A stretch of DNA of 64,000 nucleotides from Huaxiibacter chinensis (GCF_022171985.1 NZ_JAJVHF010000002.1:310001-374000); one strand, 5' to 3'. Shown: positions 53,236 through 63,635, counted from the first letter of the stretch. The notes: generated by a model not told the origin, from the letters alone. Translations and numbers: made by a program.

Positions 53236-54024
53236 TTATTTGAGCGTGCAGTCACCGCACTGCTGGACATCAGGCAGGCGATAGCGCTGGCAGCATGTAC
53301 GTCGGACAAGTATCCCGTCACGCGGGACCACGGTACGATAAAGAGGATTATCTCTGCCGTCCGCCAGCTGTTTCGTGAAGAAACAAGACTGACGAAGCGC
53401 ATCGACCTTCTCATCTCCCAGCAGCGTTTTCATTTCTGTCAGATACCAGTGAATCAAATACCCGGTATTACTCCAGATGAGCTTGCCATTAATTTCGCCC
53501 GTCGCTTCCAGCGCGTCAATCACCGGCATCAGCGCCTGAGCCACCAGCGTTTCCATACGCGCCTGAGGCGACATCACGGTTACCTGACGGTCTTCATGCA
53601 CATCAATCCAGAAACACGCGGCACGGCCCGTTTCGTGAAACTCTACGTGGAAATGCTCTGGTGAGAGCGCCAGCGCATTATCCTGACTCAGCAGAGCCAG
53701 CATCAGCGGCGGCACCATCAGCCCGATATACCATTGCGCCCACAAAGAGAGTAGCGGTTTGTTTTCTCGCGCCTGATCGGGTTGATTACGGTAGATATGA
53801 TCGGAATAGAGCGCCAGCAGAGAGCGTAGTTCTGACGGGCGGCGCCACTGTTCGAGCGTCATGGCCTGATGTGGATGCGGTTCATCAAGCTTGATGAAAT
53901 CCAGCATGTAGGCACGTGATTCAGCAATTTGCTCCCTTATAGCCTCCGCAAGCGAAGTGCTCCCCGTGGAGAGATGGGCTCGCCAGAGAATTGCGTCAAC
54001 GTTTTGTGCGGAATGCGTGGCCAT
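53236..54024 (-). CDS. fhuF: Ferric-siderophore reductase FhuF
   Basis: 262 residues; the C-terminal CC-x10-C-x2-C (RRTCCQRYRLPDVQQCGDC) binds the unusual [2Fe-2S] cluster of FhuF, which releases iron from hydroxamate siderophores in the cytoplasm. Matches E. coli FhuF. A Fur box lies upstream. Functionally linked to foxA at 14.6 kb. Confidence 0.95.
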   Translation of the reverse strand: MATHSAQNVDAILWRAHLSTGSTSLAEAIREQIAESRAYMLDFIKLDEPHPHQAMTLEQWRRPSELRSLLALYSDHIYRNQPDQARENKPLLSLWAQWYIGLMVPPLMLALLSQDNALALSPEHFHVEFHETGRAACFWIDVHEDRQVTVMSPQARMETLVAQALMPVIDALEATGEINGKLIWSNTGYLIHWYLTEMKTLLGDEKVDALRQSCFFTKQLADGRDNPLYRTVVPRDGILVRRTCCQRYRLPDVQQCGDCTLK

Positions 54025-54048
54025 ATAGGGTTGGATAGAAATCTAAAT

Positions 54049-54067
54049 GATAATGATTGCCAATCCT
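54049..54067. promoter_or_regulatory. Fur box upstream of fhuF
   Basis: GATAATGATTGCCAATCCT matches the first nine positions of the Fur consensus and about 12 of 19 overall, in the fhuF promoter region. Confidence 0.7.
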
Positions 54068-54121
54068 AACTATAGATAAAAGCATTCGCAAGCCTTTTGT
54101 CGGCAAAGCGAGAGCCTGACC

Positions 54122-55186
54122 TCAGATCGCCTGGTGCTCGGGGCTCAGCAAAATAGTGTTACGCCCAAGATGCTTCGCTTCATACAGCGCTTTGTCCGCT
54201 TTTTCGAGCGCCGCTTCGATATTTTCACCTTCAAGGATGGCCATCCCGATGCTGATCGTGACGGTGGTGGCGACACTTTCATTAAACATGTGGGGTATTT
54301 CAAGATCATACACCTGCTGGCGGATCCGTTCTGCGCGCTGGCGGGCCTGTTCGAGCGTGATGTTGGTAAACAGCACCATAAATTCTTCACCGCCAAAGCG
54401 GGCCACAATATCCCGGGAGCGTACGGCATTACGAATAGCGGCAGAGACGCGAATAAGCGCCTGATCGCCCATCATATGGCCGTAATGGTCGTTGTAGGCC
54501 TTAAAGTGATCGATATCCAGCAGCAGGACAAAATGCTCGCCGCTTTTTACCGCAGGCAGATTTTCAATACGGTTCTGTAACCCGCGCCGGTTATACAGGC
54601 CGGTTAGGGGGTCCATCATGCTCAGGTCGTTCAGCGTTTCGCGTTCTTCCTGTAATCGATAGAGCAGTTGCTGGGCAAAAAGGTCATTACGCTTTTGGAT
54701 CACCTGATGAATCGCAATCCCGGCCATGGGCAGGGCGACAGAATAGATCATCCGCAGCCATTGATCGTGCGGACTCAAAGACAGGCAAATAATGAACGTG
54801 GGCAGCGAGTGCAACGTAAATGCTTTGATATCACTGGCGAACGCGAGGGAGCCAATGAATAACACACTCAACAACGCGACCAGTAAATAGAGTGGTTGAT
54901 CCCCGGTGACCAGAGAAAATTTACCGGCGATATGCCAGGCCCATAATCCGCCAAAAAACAGGGAAATCAGCGGGATATTGATTGTTCGCGCTTTGTTTTT
55001 CCAGTGCCACGCCAGCAACGACAGGCTAAACGTCAAAATAATAATGATGGGCAGAGACAGGGCCTGAACGCTGTACAGCGGATTCAGCATGCTAAAAAGA
55101 GCTGAAAACGTATTCAGGAACAGAAATAAACGTAAAGATAACTGATATTTCTTGTGGCGCAACGAACGCCAGGATTGTGCTGTCAT
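54122..55186 (-). CDS. Membrane diguanylate cyclase (GGDEF)
   Basis: 354 residues: five to six membrane helices in the first 165, then a GGDEF domain with MDPLTGLYNRRG, active-site GGEEF (265-269) and an intact inhibitory I-site RSRD (256-259). Both point to an active, product-inhibited cyclic-di-GMP synthase. The membrane sensor is not a family I can name. Not present between fhuF and yjjZ in E. coli K-12. Confidence 0.9.
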   Translation of the reverse strand: MTAQSWRSLRHKKYQLSLRLFLFLNTFSALFSMLNPLYSVQALSLPIIIILTFSLSLLAWHWKNKARTINIPLISLFFGGLWAWHIAGKFSLVTGDQPLYLLVALLSVLFIGSLAFASDIKAFTLHSLPTFIICLSLSPHDQWLRMIYSVALPMAGIAIHQVIQKRNDLFAQQLLYRLQEERETLNDLSMMDPLTGLYNRRGLQNRIENLPAVKSGEHFVLLLDIDHFKAYNDHYGHMMGDQALIRVSAAIRNAVRSRDIVARFGGEEFMVLFTNITLEQARQRAERIRQQVYDLEIPHMFNESVATTVTISIGMAILEGENIEAALEKADKALYEAKHLGRNTILLSPEHQAI

Positions 55187-55403
55187 GTCGGTATATTTTA
55201 TTAATACTTAATTAAATCAGACTGATGGCTGCCAATGTGAATTTGAAATGGTGAAATTATCAGGAACTAAAATATCAGGAAAATGTTATAGGTAGTTAAC
55301 AGGTGTGCAATTTATCACCTTACTGAATTCCTGTCATTACAGGAAAGGTAAAGGTCGTAAGAATGTTCTGGCGACTGCTGACAAATGAGAAACTCTATCA
55401 TAT

Positions 55404-55422
55404 GATATTGGTTATCATTATC
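55404..55422. promoter_or_regulatory. Fur box upstream of yjjZ
   Basis: Read on the minus strand GATAATGATAACCAATATC, 17 of 19 matches to the Fur consensus; 18 bases before the yjjZ start. Confidence 0.85.
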
Positions 55423-55440
55423 GTATTGAGTGAGAAAACC

Positions 55441-55671
55441 ATGTTGAGCAACGTGCTGAGAAGTGGTTGGGGAGTATGTCTGCCAGGGATCGTGCTTGCC
55501 GGATTGGCCTTTACCGATCTCTCGTTGATCGTCTGGAAAATGATCATCGTAATAGGTTTACTGGTGACATCCGCGATGATTTGGCACAAGCAACTGCGGC
55601 ATTTCGTACTGCTGCCATCGTGCGTCGCGTTGATAAGCGGGATACTGGTGATAATGATGAGTTTGAAATAA
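55441..55671 (+). CDS. yjjZ: DUF1435 membrane protein YjjZ
   Basis: 76 residues with two to three membrane helices (SGWGVCLPGIVLAGLAF, LIVWKMIIVIGLLVTSAMIW, FVLLPSCVALISGILVIMM). Matches the DUF1435/YjjZ family. The start ATG 55441 is chosen over one at 55363 because a strong Fur box (55404-55422) would lie inside the longer reading frame. Probably iron-regulated; role unknown. Confidence 0.85.
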   Translation: MLSNVLRSGWGVCLPGIVLAGLAFTDLSLIVWKMIIVIGLLVTSAMIWHKQLRHFVLLPSCVALISGILVIMMSLK

Positions 55672-55708
55672 CAGGGAATCAGAGAATTCAGAAGGGAGAT
55701 AAGATAAG

Positions 55709-55795
55709 TGGTGCGAAGAGGGGGACTTGAACCCCCACGTCCGTAAGAACACTAACACCTGAAGCTAGCGCGTCTACCAATTCCGCCACCTTCGC
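55709..55795 (-). tRNA. tRNA-Leu (CAG), third of the cluster
   Basis: 87 bases with CCA encoded. D-arm TGGTAGACGCGCTA, anticodon in CTTCAGG (CAG), long variable arm, T-loop GTTCAAGTC. Acceptor GCGAAGG pairs completely with TCTTCGC, unlike the other two copies. Corresponds to the E. coli leuQPV cluster. Confidence 0.97.
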
Positions 55796-55827
55796 ACTGT
55801 TATCTTATTCTTTTGATATTGCCTCGT

Positions 55828-55914
55828 TGGTGCGAGGGGGGGGACTTGAACCCCCACGTCCGTTAAGACACTAACACCTGAAGCTAGCGCGTCTACCAAT
55901 TCCGCCACCGTCGC
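55828..55914 (-). tRNA. tRNA-Leu (CAG), second of the cluster
   Basis: 87 bases with CCA. Same body as the neighbour; acceptor GCGACGG faces CCCTCGC, giving one C-C mismatch at the fifth pair. Variable arm differs slightly (GTCTTAACGGAC). Confidence 0.97.
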
Positions 55915-55943
55915 CCGGTGAGAACAATATCAAACATGGTTTG

Positions 55944-56030
55944 TGGTGCGAGGGGGGGGACTTGAACCCCCACGTCCGTAAAGACACTAACACCTGAAGC
56001 TAGCGCGTCTACCAATTCCGCCACCGTCGC
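55944..56030 (-). tRNA. tRNA-Leu (CAG), first of the cluster
   Basis: 87 bases with CCA, acceptor as in the second copy, including the C-C mismatch. First transcribed, next to the promoter at 56073-56100. Confidence 0.97.
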
Positions 56031-56072
56031 ATACCATTAATACTTATAAAAGTATCGCAACCACGGAGGCGC

Positions 56073-56100
56073 ATTCTAGATGTTTTCCGCTGTTCGTCAA
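56073..56100 (-). promoter_or_regulatory. tRNA-Leu cluster promoter
   Basis: Minus strand TTGACG (56100-56095), 16-base spacer, TAGAAT (56078-56073), then the GC-rich discriminator GCGCCTCC typical of stringently controlled stable-RNA promoters. Confidence 0.85.
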
Positions 56101-56184
56101 CAGAAAATTGACCAGGGGGTTTTAATTGCTGCAAAAATGGGCATTCAGGCGAAACGGCAGCGCGACGCTGCCGCTCGTATGACG

Positions 56185-57213
56185 TTACTTTTTCGCCTGA
56201 CGCGTCATTACCGTACGGTAAACTTTGAAGCGTCCCGTCTGTGCCAGCACTTCATGGAAACCAAAAATTTCATCCAGCAGTTTTGGGTACGGCAAGAAGG
56301 CGTTGGCCACGATACGCAGTTCACCGCCGCTGCCAAGGTGGCGAACCGCCCCGCGGATCAGGTTTTGTGCTGCTTCAAGGCTGGTTTCAACGCCATCGTG
56401 GAACGGTGGATTCGAGATAATCATATCGAAACGGCCCGTCACTTCAGAGAAGACGTTGCTGGCGAAGACCTCGCCCTCAAAACCGTTGGCGGCAAGCGTT
56501 GCGCGGCTGGCTTCAACCGCAGGCGCGCTGACGTCGCACAGGGTTAAGCGGACTTTTGGCGAATGGCTAGCCAGAACGGCAGAAAGCACGCCGGCGCCAC
56601 AACCCACATCCAGCACTTTGCCTTTGGTGTGCGGCGTCAGGGTGGAGAGCAGCAGCTGACTGCCTACGTCCAGGCCATCGCGGCTAAACACGCCCGGCAG
56701 GGTTTTGATGGTCAGGTTGTCCAGCTGATATTCGCCCCAGTGTTTTTCAGCATCAAAGGACGGCTTGTTCTCCAGGCGACCGTGATACAGACCACAGCGG
56801 CGGGCGCTGTCGATTTTGGTCAGCGTGGCATACCCTTCCAGCATCTGCTCGGCGCTGCGCACGCCGCTGCGGTTTTCACCCACCACAAAAATATCGCACC
56901 CAACCGGCAGCAGGGAGAGCAGATTCATCAGCTGGAACTGTGCTTCCGGCTTGTTCTTTGGCCAGTAGTAAATCAGCGTATCGCAATCGGCGATATCGGT
57001 TTGATCGGCAACCAGGCTAAAACGCACGCGATCTTCCATCTGGCGGCTCAATACCTGCCAGTGGTGGAACTGCTGAGTATGTGCACGGCTGTCTGCACAG
57101 GTTAAACGAGCAGGCAGGTCATCCTGCATATCTCCGGCAAACAGAATACGGCTTTGTTCGAAATCATCACTGTGGCGCAGCAAGACTTCACTTGCCGGGG
57201 TAAAAGCAGACAT
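56185..57213 (-). CDS. rsmC: 16S rRNA m2G1207 methyltransferase RsmC
   Basis: 342 residues, two methyltransferase-like halves; the active C-terminal one has [16 protein letters not shown] for AdoMet and the NPPF motif ([10 protein letters not shown]) of N2-guanine methyltransferases. Matches E. coli RsmC along its length. Start [15 protein letters not shown]. Divergent from holD. Confidence 0.97.
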   Translation of the reverse strand: MSAFTPASEVLLRHSDDFEQSRILFAGDMQDDLPARLTCADSRAHTQQFHHWQVLSRQMEDRVRFSLVADQTDIADCDTLIYYWPKNKPEAQFQLMNLLSLLPVGCDIFVVGENRSGVRSAEQMLEGYATLTKIDSARRCGLYHGRLENKPSFDAEKHWGEYQLDNLTIKTLPGVFSRDGLDVGSQLLLSTLTPHTKGKVLDVGCGAGVLSAVLASHSPKVRLTLCDVSAPAVEASRATLAANGFEGEVFASNVFSEVTGRFDMIISNPPFHDGVETSLEAAQNLIRGAVRHLGSGGELRIVANAFLPYPKLLDEIFGFHEVLAQTGRFKVYRTVMTRQAKK

Positions 57214-57315
57214 GAATTGTTCCTCAATAAACTCAGGCGGGGAGTATAGTAGTTTGTTGGCGGATATACGACGAATTTGCTATATTTGCGCGCCTGACAG
57301 ACAGGAGTTTTTGCT

Positions 57316-57729
57316 ATGACATCCCGACGAGACTGGCAGTTGCAGCAACTGGGCATTACCCAGTGGGCGTTGCGTCGCCCGACGGCGTTACAGGGTGAAA
57401 TTGCTATCTCCATTCCTGCGCATGTTCGTCTGGTGATGGTGGCAGAACAGCTGCCTGCCCTGCATGACACGATGATTGGTGACGTCCTGCGTTCCTTGCA
57501 GATCACCCCGGATCAGGTATTGCAACTTACCCCCGATCGCGTGGCGATGCTGCCCCCTGAAAGCCGCTGTAACAGCTGGCAAATAGGTGGAACGGAGGCG
57601 ATTCCCCTTGAAGGTGGCCGGATCTTCTCGCCCGCGCTGGAAGAATTAAAAGCAAACCCAACCGCGCGCAGCGCGCTATGGCAACAGATCTGCACATATG
57701 AACACGATTTCTTCCCTCACGACGGCTGA
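57316..57729 (+). CDS. holD: DNA polymerase III psi subunit HolD
   Basis: 137 residues, Start MTSRRDWQLQQLGITQWALRR; links the clamp loader to chi (HolC) and SSB. Matches E. coli HolD in the N-terminal chi-binding segment and the length. Overlaps rimI by 32 bases, the same arrangement as in E. coli. Confidence 0.96.
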   Translation: MTSRRDWQLQQLGITQWALRRPTALQGEIAISIPAHVRLVMVAEQLPALHDTMIGDVLRSLQITPDQVLQLTPDRVAMLPPESRCNSWQIGGTEAIPLEGGRIFSPALEELKANPTARSALWQQICTYEHDFFPHDG

Positions 57730-58141
57730 TCTTGCAACAGCGTTCGCGATTGAAAAACGCGCCCACGCCTTTCCGTGGAGCGAAAAAACCTTTGCCAGCA
57801 ATCAGGGCGAGCGCTATCTCAACTATCGGCTGGATGTTGAAGGTGAGATGGCCGCCTTTGCGATTACCCAGGTCGTGTTAGACGAAGCGACCCTGTTTAA
57901 CATTGCCGTGGATCCCGCGTTTCAGCGTCGTGGTCTGGGCAAGCATTTACTGGAACATCTGATACGCGAGCTTGAAAGTCGGGATGTATTCACGCTGTGG
58001 CTGGAAGTGCGTGCGTCAAACGCTGCCGCTATCGCCCTCTATGAAAGCCTGGGCTTTAACGAGGCCACAATTCGCCGTAATTACTACCCTACTGCTGAGG
58101 GACGTGAAGACGCCATTATTATGGCTCTGCCAATTGGTTAA
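57698..58141 (+). CDS. rimI: Ribosomal protein bS18 N-acetyltransferase RimI
   Basis: 147-residue GNAT enzyme that acetylates the N-terminal Ala of S18. Acetyl-CoA loop [12 protein letters not shown], substrate strand [21 protein letters not shown] and the final [17 protein letters not shown] are all present. Start within the end of holD. Confidence 0.97.
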   Translation: MNTISSLTTADLATAFAIEKRAHAFPWSEKTFASNQGERYLNYRLDVEGEMAAFAITQVVLDEATLFNIAVDPAFQRRGLGKHLLEHLIRELESRDVFTLWLEVRASNAAAIALYESLGFNEATIRRNYYPTAEGREDAIIMALPIG

Positions 58142-58160
58142 TGAACATAAGGTTGTAACG

Positions 58161-58838
58161 ATGAAATGGGACTGGATTTTCTTTGATGCCGACGAAACGC
58201 TGTTTACGTTTGATTCGTTTGGCGGTCTACAGCGGATGTTTATGGATTATAGCGTGACCTTCACCGCGGAAGATTTTCAGGACTATCAGGCGGTGAATAA
58301 GCCGCTGTGGGTGGATTACCAGAATGGTGCCATCACTGCGTTACAGCTGCAGCATCAGCGCTTCGATGTCTGGGCCGAAAGGTTAAACGTCAACCCAGGG
58401 GCGCTGAACGATGCCTTTCTCAATGCCATGGCAGAGATCTGTGCCCCGCTACCCGGTGCGGTGTCTTTACTGAACGCGCTGAAGGGTAAAGCGAAGCTGG
58501 GGATCATTACCAACGGTTTTACCGCGTTACAGCAAATTCGCCTTGAGCGTACCGGCCTGCGCGATTATTTCGACGCGCTGGTCATCTCTGAACAGGTTGG
58601 CGTACCCAAACCTGACCCAAGGATATTTGATTACGCGCTGGAAAAAGCCGGGAATCCCGATCGCGAGCGCGTGCTGATGGTGGGTGATACCGCCGAGTCG
58701 GATATTCTCGGTGGTAACAGGTCTGGTCTGGCGACCGTCTGGCTCAATGCGCACCGTCGCGAGGTGCCGGAAGGTATTCATCCCACCTGGACCGTCACAT
58801 CATTGAACGAACTGGAGCAGCTCCTGTGTAAACAATGA
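58161..58838 (+). CDS. yjjG: HAD nucleotidase YjjG
   Basis: 225-residue HAD phosphatase: nucleophile DADET (Asp9, Asp11), [10 protein letters not shown], the Lys in [10 protein letters not shown] and [12 protein letters not shown]. coli YjjG removes phosphate from dUMP, UMP and non-canonical pyrimidine nucleotides (house-cleaning). Start [12 protein letters not shown] at 58161. Confidence 0.95.
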   Translation: MKWDWIFFDADETLFTFDSFGGLQRMFMDYSVTFTAEDFQDYQAVNKPLWVDYQNGAITALQLQHQRFDVWAERLNVNPGALNDAFLNAMAEICAPLPGAVSLLNALKGKAKLGIITNGFTALQQIRLERTGLRDYFDALVISEQVGVPKPDPRIFDYALEKAGNPDRERVLMVGDTAESDILGGNRSGLATVWLNAHRREVPEGIHPTWTVTSLNELEQLLCKQ

Positions 58839-58929
58839 TTGCCTGCCCCCTGTTGATGGGTAAAATAGCCGCAATTTCGTATTCCATAATGCGTGGCCTG
58901 CTGCCGCGCTTTTAAAAGAAGATTCAATT

Positions 58930-60519
58930 ATGACGTTGTCTCCTTATCTGCAAGAGGTGGCCAAGCGCCGTACTTTTGCCATTATCTCTCACCCGGATGC
59001 CGGTAAAACGACCATCACCGAGAAAGTGTTACTGTTCGGACAGGCGATTCAGACCGCCGGTACGGTAAAAGGCCGTGGGTCCAGCCAGCATGCAAAATCC
59101 GACTGGATGGAGATGGAAAAACAGCGTGGTATCTCGATTACCACGTCCGTGATGCAGTTCCCGTATCACGACTGCCTGGTGAACCTGCTTGATACCCCGG
59201 GACACGAAGACTTCTCTGAAGATACCTATCGTACGCTGACGGCGGTTGACTGCTGTCTGATGGTGATTGACGCCGCAAAAGGGGTAGAAGATCGTACCCG
59301 TAAGCTGATGGAAGTCACCCGTCTGCGCGACACGCCGATCCTGACCTTCATGAACAAACTCGACCGTGATATTCGCGATCCAATGGAAGTGATGGACGAA
59401 GTCGAGCGCGAGCTGAAAATTGCCTGTGCGCCCATTACCTGGCCTATTGGCTGTGGCAAGCTGTTTAAAGGGGTTTACCACCTTTATAAAGACGAAGTTT
59501 ACCTTTACCAGACCGGTAAAGGTCACACCATTCAGGATGTGCGCATCGTTAAAGGTCTGGATAACCCGGAGCTGAATACCGCCGTAGGTGAAGAGCTGGC
59601 GATGCAGCTGCGCGACGAGCTGGAGCTGGTGAAAGGGGCTTCGCACGAGTTCGACAAAGAGCTGTTCCTGGCCGGTGAAATCACCCCGGTCTTCTTTGGT
59701 ACCGCATTAGGTAACTTTGGCGTAGACCATATGCTTGATGGTCTGGTGGAGTGGGCCCCGCAACCGATGCCGCGCAAAACCGACACGCGTCTTGTTGAAG
59801 CGGCAGAAGAGAAGTTCTCCGGTTTTGTCTTTAAGATTCAGGCCAACATGGACCCGAAACACCGCGACCGCGTTGCGTTTATGCGCGTGGTCTCGGGTAA
59901 ATATGAAAAGGGCATGAAGCTGCGCCAGGTGCGTATCGGTAAAGACGTGGTGATCTCTGATGCGCTGACCTTTATGGCTGGCGACCGTTCCCATGTGGAA
60001 GAGGCCTATCCAGGGGACATCATCGGCCTGCATAACCACGGCACCATTCAGATTGGTGATACCTTCACGCAGGGTGAAATGATGAAATTCACCGGGATCC
60101 CGAACTTTGCGCCGGAGCTTTTCCGTCGTATTCGCCTTCGCGATCCGCTGAAGCAAAAGCAGCTGCTGAAAGGCCTGGTACAGCTTTCGGAAGAGGGCGC
60201 CGTACAGGTGTTCCGTCCTGTTGCCAATAACGATCTCATCGTTGGTGCGGTCGGTGTGCTGCAGTTCGACGTGGTGGTTGCCCGCCTGAAGAGTGAGTAC
60301 AACGTTGAGGCGATTTACGAATCCGTCAACGTGGCTACGGCGCGTTGGGTTGAATGCGCTGACGTGAAAAAATTCGAAGAGTTTAAGCGTAAGAATGAAG
60401 TTCAGCTGGCGCTGGATGGCGGCGACAACCTGACCTACATTGCCCCAACCATGGTTAACCTGAACCTGACGCAGGAACGTTATCCTGACGTTCAGTTCCG
60501 TAAAACCCGCGAGCACTAA
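58930..60519 (+). CDS. prfC: Peptide chain release factor 3 PrfC
   Basis: 529-residue translational GTPase that recycles RF1/RF2. G1 [13 protein letters not shown]2 region [15 protein letters not shown]3 DTPGHEDF, G4 NKLD, G5-like region and the RF3-specific C-terminal domains are intact. Length equals E. coli PrfC. Confidence 0.98.
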   Translation: MTLSPYLQEVAKRRTFAIISHPDAGKTTITEKVLLFGQAIQTAGTVKGRGSSQHAKSDWMEMEKQRGISITTSVMQFPYHDCLVNLLDTPGHEDFSEDTYRTLTAVDCCLMVIDAAKGVEDRTRKLMEVTRLRDTPILTFMNKLDRDIRDPMEVMDEVERELKIACAPITWPIGCGKLFKGVYHLYKDEVYLYQTGKGHTIQDVRIVKGLDNPELNTAVGEELAMQLRDELELVKGASHEFDKELFLAGEITPVFFGTALGNFGVDHMLDGLVEWAPQPMPRKTDTRLVEAAEEKFSGFVFKIQANMDPKHRDRVAFMRVVSGKYEKGMKLRQVRIGKDVVISDALTFMAGDRSHVEEAYPGDIIGLHNHGTIQIGDTFTQGEMMKFTGIPNFAPELFRRIRLRDPLKQKQLLKGLVQLSEEGAVQVFRPVANNDLIVGAVGVLQFDVVVARLKSEYNVEAIYESVNVATARWVECADVKKFEEFKRKNEVQLALDGGDNLTYIAPTMVNLNLTQERYPDVQFRKTREH

Positions 60520-60526
60520 TCCCCTT

Positions 60527-60552
60527 CAGAGCACGGTATTTGCCGTGCTCTG
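60527..60552 (+). terminator. Hairpin after prfC
   Basis: CAGAGCACGG (60527-60536) and CCGTGCTCTG (60543-60552), 10-bp stem; short T-rich tail. Confidence 0.8.
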
Positions 60553-60821
60553 CTTAATTCCCTTCTTTATTAAACCCTTGCGGAATTTTCTTAATTCATC
60601 GCCTTTTCTAACCAATCGTTCGTATTTTCCCCAATTCTTAAAGCAGCCTTGTGAATGTGATCTATATTTAACTCAGTGTTTAACACCTGGCGCGAATGAA
60701 AAAGCTGTTTAACGTCGTTTTTTTTGCTTTGCATTCCAACAGCGTGTTTATTCGCAAGATTAAAAACTATACGAAAGGAAGTTTGACGCTCAAATAATGA
60801 GCAAACTACAGGAATACATCG
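60553..60821. promoter_or_regulatory. osmY upstream region with sigma-S-like -10
   Basis: Long 5' region as in E. coli osmY. TCTATATTTAA (60661-60671) fits the sigma-S extended -10 consensus KCTAYRCTTAA at 10 of 11 positions. GTGAATGTGATCT (60651-60663) just upstream resembles a CRP half-site. Confidence 0.65.
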
Positions 60822-61439
60822 ATGAATATGACAAGCCTGAAGATTTCTAAAACCCTGTTAGCCGTTACTCTGAGTGGTTTAATGATGAGCGGTTCCGTGA
60901 TGGCAGAAACGACCACGACGGATAAAGCACAGTCAACTGCCGATAGCGCGGGGCAAAAAATCGATAGCTCTATGAATAAAGTCGGTAATTTCATGGATGA
61001 CAGCTCAATCACAGCAAAAGTGAAAGCCGCTCTGGTGGATGATGAAAACATTAAGAGCACCGATATTTCGGTTAAAACCGACAAAAAAGTGGTCACGCTG
61101 AGCGGCTTTGTAGAAAGCCAGGCGCAGGCGGAGCAGGCAGTGAAAGTGGCGAAGGGCGTTGAAGGCGTGACCTCTGTCAGCGATAAACTGCATGTACGTG
61201 ACGCAAAAGACTCGTCAGTGAAAGGCTATGCAGGCGATACGGCAACCACCAGTGAAATCAAAGCTAAACTATTAGCTGATGACATCGTGCCGTCGCGCAA
61301 AGTGAAAGTTGAAACCACGGATGGGGTGGTTCAGCTGTCCGGTACGGTGGATTCCCAGGCGCAGGTAGAACGTGCCGAAACTATCGCTAAAGCCGTTGAT
61401 GGCGTGAAAAGCGTCAAAAACGATCTGAAAGCGAAGTAA
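60822..61439 (+). CDS. osmY: Periplasmic chaperone OsmY
   Basis: 205 residues. Signal peptide of 28 residues (cleavage after SVMA), then two BON domains (about 55-123 and 134-202; [20 protein letters not shown] and [20 protein letters not shown]). Osmotically and stationary-phase induced, protects periplasmic proteins. Matches E. coli OsmY. Confidence 0.97.
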   Translation: MNMTSLKISKTLLAVTLSGLMMSGSVMAETTTTDKAQSTADSAGQKIDSSMNKVGNFMDDSSITAKVKAALVDDENIKSTDISVKTDKKVVTLSGFVESQAQAEQAVKVAKGVEGVTSVSDKLHVRDAKDSSVKGYAGDTATTSEIKAKLLADDIVPSRKVKVETTDGVVQLSGTVDSQAQVERAETIAKAVDGVKSVKNDLKAK

Positions 61440-61522
61440 AAAATAACACCTGGAAAAACGCCGGTGAGCACCTTACAGCTCACGTATAGCGGCTGATATT
61501 AACTATGGTAAAGGAGAGTCTT

Positions 61523-61684
61523 ATGTTTCGTTGGGGCATTATTTTTCTGGTTATCGCGTTAATTGCCGCTGCCTTGGGCTTTGGTGGTTTGGCGGGTACA
61601 GCAGCATGGGCAGCTAAAATTGTCTTCGTTGTGGGTATTATCCTGTTCCTGGTCAGCCTGTTTACCGGACGCAGACGTCCGTAG
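61523..61684 (+). CDS. ytjA: DUF1328 membrane protein YtjA
   Basis: 53 residues, two short helices rich in Gly/Ala ([20 protein letters not shown] and [16 protein letters not shown]) ending GRRRP. Matches E. coli YtjA, which sits in the same place and is linked to osmotic and general stress. Start follows AAGGAGAG. Confidence 0.93.
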   Translation: MFRWGIIFLVIALIAAALGFGGLAGTAAWAAKIVFVVGIILFLVSLFTGRRRP

Positions 61685-61709
61685 CAGCACGCTATCAATA
61701 ACATCCTCT

Positions 61710-61734
61710 AAAGCCAGTCCTCGTGACTGGCTTT
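61710..61734 (+). terminator. Terminator after ytjA
   Basis: AAAGCCAGTC-CTCGT-GACTGGCTTT followed by TCTC; intrinsic terminator. Confidence 0.85.
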
Positions 61735-61803
61735 TCTCGTTTGAGAGAGGAAGCCGGGTGGGGTATGGTGTCTACATAAAATAATTAAAACAGGAAGGCA
61801 GAG

Positions 61804-62856
61804 GTGGGGCAGCGAATTCCCGTTACGCTCGGTAACATTGCGCCGCTGACGTTAAAACCCTTTCACGCAGGGCAACTTGCGTTGGTGTGTGAGGGCGGCG
61901 GTCAGCGAGGAATTTTCACAGCGGGTGTGCTGGATGAATTTATGCGCGCCGATTTCAACCCGTTTGACCTCTATTTTGGCACCTCCGCCGGGGCGCAGAA
62001 TCTCTCCGCGTACGTCTGCCAACAGCCGGGGTACGCACGTAAAGTCATCATGCGATACACCACCTCGCGGGAATTTTTCAATCCCGTCCGCTTTGTGCGC
62101 GGCGGCAACTTAATCGACCTGGACTGGCTGCTTGATGCCACCGCCAGCGAGATGCCGCTGGCGATGGACACGGCCGCCCGTCTTTTCGATACGGGTAAAG
62201 AATTCTGGATGTGCGCCAGCCGGGGTGATGACTACTCGCCGGGTTATTTCAGCCCGCAAAAAGAGAACTGGCTGGATATCATTCGCGCCTCCAGTGCGAT
62301 TCCGGGGTTCTACCGAACGGCCGCCGCGCTGGATGGGATCAACTATCTCGACGGTGGGATCAGCGATGCCGTACCCGTTCAGGAAGCGGCGCGGCGCGGG
62401 GCGAAAACGATCGTCGTGATCCGCACGGTCCCGTCGCAAATGTACTACACCCCGCAGTGGTTTAAACGGATGGAGCGCTGGCTCGGCGACAGCAGCCTGC
62501 AGCCGCTGGTCAATATCGCTCAGCGTCATGAAAGTACCTATAGCGCCATGCAGCGCTTTATCGAAAAGCCGCCGGGCAAGCTGCGCATTTTTGAAATTTA
62601 TCCCCCAAAACCTCTCGCCAGTATGGCGCTCGGCAGTCGTTTACCCGCGTTACGCAACGACTACAAAACGGGCCGTTTGTGTGGCCGTTACTTCCTGGCA
62701 ACGGTGGGCAAAATGCTCGCCGGGCAAGCGCCTCTTCAGCGGCATACAGGCATCATTACCCCGCCCGCGGTGGTGGCGAATGACGCCGTCGCGGTGCCGA
62801 TTGTGAACGCGCCGCAGGCGAACGATACCACCTATGACAACGAGGATTTGGCGTGA
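61804..62856 (+). CDS. yjjU: Patatin-like phospholipase YjjU
   Basis: 350 residues. Oxyanion loop EGGGQRGIF, nucleophile motif GTSAG and DGG (YLDGGISDAVPV) Asp form the patatin Ser-Asp dyad. Matches E. coli YjjU. GTG start at 61804 (MGQRIPVTLGNI), supported by GGAAGGCAGAG upstream and agreement with E. coli. Overlaps yjjV by four bases. Confidence 0.93.
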   Translation: MGQRIPVTLGNIAPLTLKPFHAGQLALVCEGGGQRGIFTAGVLDEFMRADFNPFDLYFGTSAGAQNLSAYVCQQPGYARKVIMRYTTSREFFNPVRFVRGGNLIDLDWLLDATASEMPLAMDTAARLFDTGKEFWMCASRGDDYSPGYFSPQKENWLDIIRASSAIPGFYRTAAALDGINYLDGGISDAVPVQEAARRGAKTIVVIRTVPSQMYYTPQWFKRMERWLGDSSLQPLVNIAQRHESTYSAMQRFIEKPPGKLRIFEIYPPKPLASMALGSRLPALRNDYKTGRLCGRYFLATVGKMLAGQAPLQRHTGIITPPAVVANDAVAVPIVNAPQANDTTYDNEDLA

Positions 62857-63635
62857 CATACCGCTTTATCGACACCCACTGTCATTTTGATTTCCCACCG
62901 TTTACCGGCAACGAAGCGCACAGCATTGAGCAGGCGGCGCGCGTCGGGGTAAAAGCGATCATCGTCCCCGCCATTGAAGCGGCGCGCTTCGATCGGGTGA
63001 TCGAACTGGCCCACACGCACCGGGCTCTGTACGCCGCGCTGGGCTTGCATCCGATCGTCATTGAAAAGCACCACGACGATCACCTTGATCGCCTTGAAGA
63101 GAAAATACTGACGGCGGGCGACAAGCTGGTAGCGATCGGCGAAATTGGCCTCGATCTCTATCGCGAAGATCCGCATTTTGACCGTCAGCAGACGATCCTG
63201 GATGCGCAACTGAAACTGGCTAAACGTCACGATCTGCCGGTGATCCTGCATTCGCGCCGCACGCATGACAAGCTGGCGATGCATTTAAAACGCCACGATC
63301 TGCCGAGAACCGGCGTGATTCACGGTTTTTCAGGCAGCCTGCAGCAGGCGCAGCGTTTTATCGCGGCAGGATATAAGATTGGCGTAGGGGGAACCATTAC
63401 CTATCCGCGTGCCAGCAAAACGCGGGAGGTGATGAGCCAGCTGCCTCTTTCTTCACTGCTGCTGGAAACGGACGCGCCCGATATGCCATTGAATGGTTTT
63501 CAGGGGCAGCCGAACCGCCCGGAGCAGGTTGCGCGCGTGTTCGCCACGCTGTGTGAATTGCGCGATGAACCCGCCGATGTGATGGCTGACGCCCTGCTGA
63601 ACACGACCCGCGAACTGTTTGGCATCACGCTATAA
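62853..63635 (+). CDS. yjjV: TatD-family metal-dependent hydrolase YjjV
   Basis: 260 residues, TIM-barrel metallohydrolase. Metal ligands His9 and His11 (DTHCHFD), Glu in [10 protein letters not shown], His in [10 protein letters not shown] and Asp in LETDAPD. TatD relatives are 3'-5' DNases; the role of YjjV is not settled. Coupled to yjjU. Confidence 0.95.
   Translation: MTYRFIDTHCHFDFPPFTGNEAHSIEQAARVGVKAIIVPAIEAARFDRVIELAHTHRALYAALGLHPIVIEKHHDDHLDRLEEKILTAGDKLVAIGEIGLDLYREDPHFDRQQTILDAQLKLAKRHDLPVILHSRRTHDKLAMHLKRHDLPRTGVIHGFSGSLQQAQRFIAAGYKIGVGGTITYPRASKTREVMSQLPLSSLLLETDAPDMPLNGFQGQPNRPEQVARVFATLCELRDEPADVMADALLNTTRELFGITL

Noticed and set aside
55709..56030. tRNA-Leu cluster as integration site of a genomic island
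   Set aside because: No integrase, no partial tRNA duplicate and flanking genes are in E. coli order.
59707..60516. Minus-strand ORF of 269 codons
   Set aside because: Antisense of prfC, shadow composition.
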